DNA of 27,785 nucleotides, from the NCBI GenBank assembly GCA_934120315.1, contig CAKOTX010000015.1, positions 1 to 27,785 on the forward strand, read 5' to 3'. Below the pieces are notes generated by a model that saw only the letters and a program-made list of their open reading frames with translations, was not told the DNA's origin and ran no database searches. Both the position numbers and the translations under genes were made by a program. Source of the stretch: an uncultured Clostridia bacterium (lineage in GTDB: Bacteria; Bacillota; Clostridia; TANB77; CAG-508). Below are positions 22,468-27,785 of the stretch, piece by piece (position 1 is the first letter of the stretch; each line of letters starts with the position of its first letter).

Positions 22468-25296
22468 TTATAAATATTTTTTCAAAAACTTTCCAGTATA
22501 ACTCTTCTCATTTCTACAAATTTGCTCTGGTGTTCCCACAGCAACAACCTCTCCTCCAGCGTCTCCGCCTTCTGGACCTAAATCAATAATATGATCTGCT
22601 GTTTTTATTAAATCTAAGTTATGCTCAATTACTATAATTGAATTTCCTGTATCTACAAGTCTTTGTAAAATATCTACTAATCTATGAACATCTGCAATAT
22701 GTAACCCTGTTGTAGGTTCGTCCAAAATATACAAAGTCTTTCCTGTAGCACGTTTTGATAATTCTGTTGCAAGTTTAACACGTTGTGCTTCTCCACCTGA
22801 TAAGGTTGTTGATGGTTGTCCTAATTTGATATATCCAAGTCCAACATCATATAATGTTTGAATTTTTTGCTTGATTTTGGGGATATTTTCGAAAAAGTCT
22901 AATGCTTCTTCTACAGTCATATCAAGCACATCAGCAATATTTTTACCTTTATATTTTACTTCTAGTGTTTCTCTGTTATATCTCTTTCCTTTACATACTT
23001 CACAAGGCACATATACATCTGGTAAAAAATGCATTTCAATTTTATGAACTCCATCTCCGTTACAGCTCTCGCACCTTCCACCTGAAACGTTGAAACTAAA
23101 TCTACCTTTTTCATATCCACGCATTTTAGCTTCATTTGTTCCTGCGAATATGTCTCTTATCAAGTCAAATGCACCTGTATATGTTGCAGGATTTGAACGT
23201 GGTGTTCTTCCTATTGGTGATTGGTCAATGTTGATGATTTTATCTATGTTATCTAATCCTTTTATTTGCTTGCATTTTCCAGGCTTTTCTGTTGCTCCGT
23301 TTAATTGTTGTGCTATATTTTTATATAACACTTCATTTACTAATGTACTCTTTCCTGAACCTGATACTCCTGTAACACAAGTAAATACGCCTAATGGGAA
23401 TTTTACACTAATATTCTTTAAATTATTTTCAGTTGCTCCAACAACTTCGATACACTTTTTATTTCCTTTTCTTCTTTTTGATGGTACATGTATCTGCTTT
23501 CTACCACTCAAATAGTCCCCTGTAATTGAACCTTTTACTTGCTTGATTTCTTCCGCAGTTCCTTGTGCCATAACATTTCCACCATGTACACCCGCACCCG
23601 GACCGATATCTATAATCTGATCTGCAGCATACATTGTATCTTCATCATGTTCTACAACTATTAATGTATTTCCTAAATCTCTTAACTTCTTTAAAGTTGC
23701 AATCAATTTGTCATTATCCCTTTGGTGAAGCCCAATACTTGGCTCATCCAAAATATATAAAACTCCTGTTAGTCCTGAACCAATTTGAGTTGCTAAACGA
23801 ATACGTTGAGCCTCTCCTCCTGATAATGTTCCTGCACTTCTTGATAATGTTAAATATTCTAGTCCAACATCAATTAAGAATTGAAGCCTTGCATCTACTT
23901 CTTTCAAAATCATTTCTGCAATCATTTTCTGAGAATCTGTTAATTCAAGATTTCTCAAAAATTCTTGAATATGTCTAATTGACATATCTGTCAACTCATT
24001 GATATTTTTTCCTCCAATTTTGATGCACAAAATCTCTTTTTTCAATCTGGCTCCATTACACTCATCGCAATGCATATTGCTCATATACATTTCGTAGAAA
24101 TCTCTCATTCCCTGAGATTTTGTTTCATTATGACGTCTTTCAAGTGTTGGAATTACACCTTCAAATGGTGCTGTAAACTTTCTTGTACCTGCATATGATG
24201 AATATTCAAAATCAATTTCTTCATCACCAGTTCCATAAAGAATTTTATCAAGAAAATCTCTTGGCAAGTCTTTTATCTTCTTGTTTTTTATGTCCACTCC
24301 ATAATGCTTTCCAATACTTTCGAAATACATTCTAGCCATAGTGTCGCCTTTTTTCATTGTACTTGACCCAAAGGCTTTTACACCATCATATAAAGTTTTA
24401 TTCTTATCAGGAATTATTAAATCCTCATCCATTTTCATCAAATATCCTATACCAGAACACTTTGGACAAGCTCCATATGGATTATTAAATGAAAACATTC
24501 TTGGTGTCAATTCCGGAAAACTAAATCCACAATCTGGACAAGCATAATTACAACTATATAAAATTGTTTTATTACCTACCACGTCAATTAAAACTAAATT
24601 ATCAGCATGTTTTAATGCAACTTCAATTGACTCTGTAAGTCTGGCTGTAATCTCTGGCTTAATAACCAATCTATCAACAACAATTTCAATTTCATGTTTT
24701 TTATTTTTATCTAATTTAATATCTTCCATATCAGTAAGTTCATAGATTTCTCCATCTACTCTTACTCTTGCAAAACCATCTTTTTGCAAATCTTCAAATA
24801 GCTTTGTATACTCACCTTTTCTGCTACGAACGACTGGAGCCAAAACTTGAATTCTAGTTCCTTCATCTAATTTCATAACATTATCCACAATTTGGTCAAT
24901 TGACTGTTTCTCAATCTTCTTTCCACAATTTGGACAATATGGCACACCTACTCTTGCATATAAAAGACGAATATAATCATAAATCTCTGTAACAGTTCCA
25001 ACTGTAGAACGAGGATTTTTTGAAGTCGTCTTTTGGTCAATTGAAATAGCTGGTGATAAACCTTCTATTGACTCTACATCTGGCTTTTCCATCAATCCTA
25101 AGAATTGACGTGCATATGAAGACAAGCTCTCTACATATCTCCTTTGCCCTTCTGCATATAATGTATCAAATGCCAATGAAGATTTTCCAGAGCCAGATAA
25201 TCCTGTTATTACAACTAATTTATCTCTTGGTATCTCTAAATTTATATTTTTTAAATTATGTTCTTTTGCGCCTTTTATTATTATTTTGTCGTTCAT
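22468..25296 (-). CDS. uvrA: Excinuclease ABC subunit A
   Basis: The damage-recognition ATPase of nucleotide excision repair; the dimer scans DNA with UvrB. From the ATG at 25296 (MNDKIIIKGAKEHNLKN, AAAGGAGTG upstream) it is 942 aa, the usual size; a TTG at 25317 would add 7 residues with no support. Features: first Walker A GLSGSGKS (32-39), YAEGQRRYVESLSSYARQFL-type segment, first Zn site CPNC with CPDC, LSGGEAQRIRLA signature, second Walker A GVSGSGKST (~640-648), Zn-binding CESCNGDG ... CEVCKGKRYN (~740-765), second TLSGGEAQRVKLA and DEPTTGLH. uvrB is not beside it, unlike the common uvrB-uvrA order. Its predicted leader contains repeat copy 3. Confidence 0.98.
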   Translation of the reverse strand: MNDKIIIKGAKEHNLKNINLEIPRDKLVVITGLSGSGKSSLAFDTLYAEGQRRYVESLSSYARQFLGLMEKPDVESIEGLSPAISIDQKTTSKNPRSTVGTVTEIYDYIRLLYARVGVPYCPNCGKKIEKQSIDQIVDNVMKLDEGTRIQVLAPVVRSRKGEYTKLFEDLQKDGFARVRVDGEIYELTDMEDIKLDKNKKHEIEIVVDRLVIKPEITARLTESIEVALKHADNLVLIDVVGNKTILYSCNYACPDCGFSFPELTPRMFSFNNPYGACPKCSGIGYLMKMDEDLIIPDKNKTLYDGVKAFGSSTMKKGDTMARMYFESIGKHYGVDIKNKKIKDLPRDFLDKILYGTGDEEIDFEYSSYAGTRKFTAPFEGVIPTLERRHNETKSQGMRDFYEMYMSNMHCDECNGARLKKEILCIKIGGKNINELTDMSIRHIQEFLRNLELTDSQKMIAEMILKEVDARLQFLIDVGLEYLTLSRSAGTLSGGEAQRIRLATQIGSGLTGVLYILDEPSIGLHQRDNDKLIATLKKLRDLGNTLIVVEHDEDTMYAADQIIDIGPGAGVHGGNVMAQGTAEEIKQVKGSITGDYLSGRKQIHVPSKRRKGNKKCIEVVGATENNLKNISVKFPLGVFTCVTGVSGSGKSTLVNEVLYKNIAQQLNGATEKPGKCKQIKGLDNIDKIINIDQSPIGRTPRSNPATYTGAFDLIRDIFAGTNEAKMRGYEKGRFSFNVSGGRCESCNGDGVHKIEMHFLPDVYVPCEVCKGKRYNRETLEVKYKGKNIADVLDMTVEEALDFFENIPKIKQKIQTLYDVGLGYIKLGQPSTTLSGGEAQRVKLATELSKRATGKTLYILDEPTTGLHIADVHRLVDILQRLVDTGNSIIVIEHNLDLIKTADHIIDLGPEGGDAGGEVVAVGTPEQICRNEKSYTGKFLKKYL

Positions 25297-25311
25297 TATT
25301 TTCACTCCTTT

Positions 25312-25388
25312 TGTCAATTTGGTGTCAATTTGGTGTCGGTGTTTTTTTTGACACCTCTGTCAATTTGGTACCGGTGTTTTTCTTGACA
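25312..25388. repeat. REP-like element, copy 3: head-to-tail half-units in the uvrA leader
   Basis: Two 31-base half-units, 25323-25353 and 25358-25388, lie in the same orientation separated by CCTC, not as a palindrome. One has GGTGTCGG, the other GGTACCGG as core. A further TGTCAATTTGG (25312-25322) duplicates the outer end. It sits between the predicted uvrA promoter and its ribosome binding site, hence in the mRNA leader. Confidence 0.85.
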
Positions 25389-25400
25389 TCGTTTTAGCCT

Positions 25401-25429
25401 ATTATACTACAATCACTTGACTTTTGCAA
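25401..25429 (-). promoter_or_regulatory. Sigma-A promoter for uvrA
   Basis: On the minus strand TTGCAA (25429-25424), 17 bp and TATAAT (25406-25401). Predicted leader ~95-100 bases. No SOS (LexA) box of the Gram-positive GAAC-N4-GTTC type was seen here. Confidence 0.65.
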
Positions 25430-25451
25430 TAAAAAAAATTACCAAAATCTA

Positions 25452-25480
25452 TTTACATAAGTTATTTTTTGTAGTATAAT
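25452..25480 (+). promoter_or_regulatory. Promoter of the 69-aa cassette gene
   Basis: TTTACA (25452-25457), 17 bp and TATAAT (25475-25480), divergent from the uvrA promoter with 22 bp between them. Confidence 0.75.
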
Positions 25481-25536
25481 AATATTTGCTTTTAGCATAA
25501 AAAAACATCACTCATGACATTATGGAGGTAAGTATT

Positions 25537-25746
25537 ATGACAGAGTGTAATTCGAGAATGAATCGTCGCATCGAAGAGGTTGAAAGGTTCTTGGCAAATC
25601 CTAAAGCCGAGTCTTTGCCTATGACCATGTTTTCTGGTGAAAAACGGCGGCTCGAAAAATGTTTCAGCGGTCGTATTGTGATCAACGCTATCGCTAAAAC
25701 CGATATCGAAGGCCTGATTAAATGTAAGATTGAAAAAATCAGGTAA
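25537..25746 (+). CDS. Unrecognised 69-aa protein, orphan plus-strand cassette
   Basis: A frame from 25522 exists, but that ATG is part of the ribosome binding site ATGGAGG, so the start is 25537 (MTECNSRMNRRIEEVERFL). The product is small, basic, Arg/Lys-rich and mostly helical at first (NRRIEEVERFLANPK), followed by MFSGEKRRLEKCFSGRIVINAI and a Lys-rich end. It has two Cys beyond Cys4 but no metal motif, no TM segment and no recognisable family. Promoter, Shine-Dalgarno and terminator make it a complete unit. Arg codons CGT, CGC and CGG dominate (CGTCGC, CGGCGGCTC), in contrast to AGA in neighbouring genes. The start region matches that of the RelA/SpoT-like gene. Confidence 0.62.
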   Translation: MTECNSRMNRRIEEVERFLANPKAESLPMTMFSGEKRRLEKCFSGRIVINAIAKTDIEGLIKCKIEKIR

Positions 25747-25755
25747 AATGTTTTT

Positions 25756-25788
25756 GGGGAGATACATTAATTGTATCTCCCCATTTTT
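25756..25788. terminator. Intrinsic terminator of the 69-aa cassette gene
   Basis: GGGGAGATACA (25756-25766) pairs perfectly with TGTATCTCCCC (25772-25782), followed by ATTTTTAT. It starts 9 bp after the stop codon. Confidence 0.88.
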
Positions 25789-25841
25789 ATGCTCAATCTT
25801 CAAATTATAAAATCCTCACTTACAACTGACAAATAAAATGA

Positions 25842-25894
25842 TACCGGGGAGTTCTTTGACATTTTGTCAAAAAAATCTCCGGTACCAAATTAAC
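25842..25894. repeat. REP-like palindrome, copy 4 (degenerate)
   Basis: TACCGGGGAGTTCTTTGACA (25842-25861) is an imperfect inverse of the sequence ending at CTCCGGTA (25876-25883 region), with the same TTTGACA-TTT-TGTCAAA centre as copies 1 and 2. Only the right arm keeps the outer ACCAAATTAACA. The G-rich core is CCGGGGAG/CTCCGG. It ends 5 bp from the stop of the SUMF1-like gene and may terminate it. Confidence 0.7.
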
Positions 25895-25899
25895 AAAAA

Positions 25900-27582
25900 C
25901 TAATATATACTTACTCTGAATCCTACACTGCTGTAAGAGAACGTTGGAGTTGCTACTGTTCTTGTATTAGCATTATTTTCTGATGCTGTACTTTCATAAG
26001 CTCCACCTCTTATTGTACATGGACTTGCTGTATTTCCAGAATACTCTAATGTGTATTCCCAAACATTTCCCGCAAAATCAAATATGTTTTGTTTTGCAAA
26101 TGTTGTTAAAGCCCCTGTAGTTAAGAATATCTTATCTGATGTTGATGTCTTACTAAATGGTATTGTAGTTAACCAATTTGCACCATTGTTTAATGAATAT
26201 TTTACATTTGAATTCGTCAATTCGTACAATGTTGATTGGTAATTTCCCCAACTTGTACTGTTTGTCTTTAATAATGATTGTGCTGTTAATAAGTTTGATC
26301 CTTGAGTTATTAACTTGGTTTCTATATATTTTTGTACTAAATCCCATTGTATACCGAACATTAAGCTACTTGTCTTTGACGTTCCAGATGCTACCTTTGT
26401 TGCTAAGCTTTGTGCATCACTACATGTTACCCAGTTTATTGGATATTGATTTGCCTGTGATTTTGGAACTATTCCACTTATTGATGAATGATTTGTTCTT
26501 GTTGCTGTTGATCCTGCTTCATATTTTCCTATGTAGAATCCTCCATTTTGGTATACACTCTTTAACATCTTCTTTTTCAACTCGTCATAATTTGCACTTG
26601 TCAATCCAGTTGCCTCTGTTGAATAATATTCATCTGAAGATGATATTCCATTTCTGTATACTCCAGCAAATGTATTTAAGTCTACTTCTATTTTTGCATA
26701 TTCTTCATCAGTAAATTGTTTGATATTTAAGCCTGCTGTCTTATATGTACTTCCCAATTTTGGAACTTCTATCCATACATATTGATTTCCTGCTTCATCT
26801 TGTATTGTTAAACCATTATCTAAATTCGTTCCTTCTACAAGTTTGTAACTTGAACTTGGTAAATATGGTCTACTTCCTACTGTACTTGGTAATTCGCCAT
26901 CGCCATTATTTATTTCACTTTCAGCTTGATATGAATCTATACTTATTGATAGGCTCATTGCTGAAGTTTCACCAGGATTATCCATAAAGTATTTTCCAAC
27001 TTTATATCCCCACTCTGAATCTAGTTCATCATTATCTCCAGTCCAATTAGCTCTGACTGTAAGATAGCCTTGTTCCTTCGGCAATACTTGCAGAGAATGT
27101 TCAATCTCTAATGTGAACGGAAATTTATCTGTATCATTTATGACTTGGCCTTTTGCTATATATTCTCCTGTTTCAGGATTTTGCTGAGTTATAGGCGTTC
27201 CTACTCTTATAAAATTGCTTGTAGTAGGCGTTTGTTGATCTGTAACAATTTCATATGTTTGCCCTATAATTGTTATTGCTTCTATATGATAATCGAGCTC
27301 GACTATCGCCTCACCATTATTTTTTATATCAACCGTTATTGTTTGCTCTGGCATCTGCGGGTATAATGTTGTAAAATCTACTCCTATTGGGTTTTCTTTC
27401 TTTTCCCCATTTATAAAGTACTCCATGTCCCATGCTGCAACATGTATATCTAAATACGTATTCAATACTTTCGAATACGCAAACCATGCAAATGTTGTCA
27501 TTATTAAAGAGAATAAAAATAATATGTATTTTCTTGATTTCTTTTTATTTTTCGATTTTCTATGTACACGCAGAATGTTCAT
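25900..27582 (-). CDS. Membrane-anchored surface protein with SUMF1/FGE-like (C-type-lectin fold) domain
   Basis: 560 aa. A Lys/Arg-rich N-terminus and one hydrophobic helix (~19-38, ending TTFAWFAYSKVLNTYLDI in part) anchor it or form a signal sequence. Residues ~45-200 look beta-rich and recall the TasA/SipW-type domain that follows an A.F..S...N....I signature; this is a tentative comparison. A low-complexity link (~210-250) is followed by a formylglycine-generating-enzyme-like domain: YVWIEVPKL, GGFYIGKYEAG, PINWVTCSDAQSLA, FDFAGNVWEYTLEY (~503-516), TIRGGAYE and SVGFRVSIY at the end. In bacteria such domains often act as binding modules, and the Cys pair of true FGE is not visible, so enzyme activity is unlikely. 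No LPXTG motif or C-terminal anchor is present. AAGGAG precedes the ATG. Confidence 0.72.
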   Translation of the reverse strand: MNILRVHRKSKNKKKSRKYILFLFSLIMTTFAWFAYSKVLNTYLDIHVAAWDMEYFINGEKKENPIGVDFTTLYPQMPEQTITVDIKNNGEAIVELDYHIEAITIIGQTYEIVTDQQTPTTSNFIRVGTPITQQNPETGEYIAKGQVINDTDKFPFTLEIEHSLQVLPKEQGYLTVRANWTGDNDELDSEWGYKVGKYFMDNPGETSAMSLSISIDSYQAESEINNGDGELPSTVGSRPYLPSSSYKLVEGTNLDNGLTIQDEAGNQYVWIEVPKLGSTYKTAGLNIKQFTDEEYAKIEVDLNTFAGVYRNGISSSDEYYSTEATGLTSANYDELKKKMLKSVYQNGGFYIGKYEAGSTATRTNHSSISGIVPKSQANQYPINWVTCSDAQSLATKVASGTSKTSSLMFGIQWDLVQKYIETKLITQGSNLLTAQSLLKTNSTSWGNYQSTLYELTNSNVKYSLNNGANWLTTIPFSKTSTSDKIFLTTGALTTFAKQNIFDFAGNVWEYTLEYSGNTASPCTIRGGAYESTASENNANTRTVATPTFSYSSVGFRVSIY

Positions 27583-27640
27583 ATTAATTTTTCTTCTCCT
27601 TTCTTTTGTAATTTTTATTATATTTCATTTGTACAATTCT

Positions 27641-27669
27641 ATTTTACACTATTTTTATTTTTTACGCAA
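27641..27669 (-). promoter_or_regulatory. Possible promoter of the SUMF1-like gene
   Basis: On the minus strand TTGCGT (27669-27664), 17 bp and TAAAAT (27646-27641); a TATAAT at 27622-27617 without a -35 is the alternative. The remaining 27670-27785 is AT-rich with no gene visible. Confidence 0.35.
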
Positions 27670-27785
27670 TATTTATAAAAATTTTTTTATACCATTCCCC
27701 TCCTATCACAAAATGAAACTTTTGTGCAATACAAAAGACTAAAAAATGTTTATAAAATTTTAAAAAATATAAAAATTTGAAAGAA

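Noticed and set aside
16835..25894. CRISPR-like array from the recurring repeats
   Set aside because: Copies are kilobases apart with genes between them, are palindromic or tandem half-units, and there are no regular spacers or cas genes.

Overview
The window looks like a stretch of a low-GC Gram-positive chromosome, most likely a gut-type Clostridia/Firmicutes lineage. The base composition is strongly AT-rich, GGAGG-type ribosome binding sites are frequent, sigma-A promoters are close to consensus, TGG encodes Trp normally, and the gene content is firmicute-typical (PASTA kinase PrkC with phosphatase Stp, an Asp23-type protein, TrmR/U32 tRNA hydroxylation, TypA, PlsC). No rRNA, tRNA, CRISPR array, transposase or prophage structural gene was seen. 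Genus-level assignment is not possible from this sequence alone.

Layout. 1-112 is the 3' end of a plus-strand coiled-coil gene, converging on a minus-strand housekeeping block: U32 hydroxylase (trhP-like), rlmN, stp, prkC (5303 down to 223). A plus-strand single-gene cassette for a RelA/SpoT-type nucleotide synthetase homologue (5459-6412) separates trhP from its usual functional partner trmR (6485-7087). Then come a small ORF (7300-7539) and a minus-strand operon of an Asp23-like P-loop protein, plsC and typA (10986 to 7700). Next are a processive-type GT2 glycosyltransferase (11071-12330), a second plus-strand cassette (12538-13002, unknown), pyk, rpmF and the divergent asnB.

16905-22266 is one minus-strand operon whose parts fit a lipid-linked amino-sugar surface-modification pathway: GtrB/ArnC-type polyprenyl-phosphate glycosyltransferase, GT-C membrane transferase, WecE/RffA-type sugar aminotransferase, ATP-grasp ligase, and two 4-TM EamA/SMR-like half-transporters that resemble an ArnE/ArnF flippase pair. 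It is followed (in window order) by uvrA, a third plus-strand cassette (25537-25746, unknown, 69 aa), and a membrane-anchored SUMF1/FGE-like surface protein.

Three things stand out. First, a family of palindromic repeats built from a ~30-bp half-unit with core GGTGTCGGTGTTTTT lies at 16835, 22398, 25312 and 25842, mostly 5-8 bp after stop codons. The arms differ between copies by compensating changes, and one copy is a head-to-tail form inside the predicted uvrA leader. Second, three orphan plus-strand genes, each with its own promoter and terminator, sit between minus-strand housekeeping genes; two share an almost identical 18-base start region. Third, the amino-sugar/ATP-grasp/SMR operon has an arrangement that suggests charged decoration of a cell-wall polymer.
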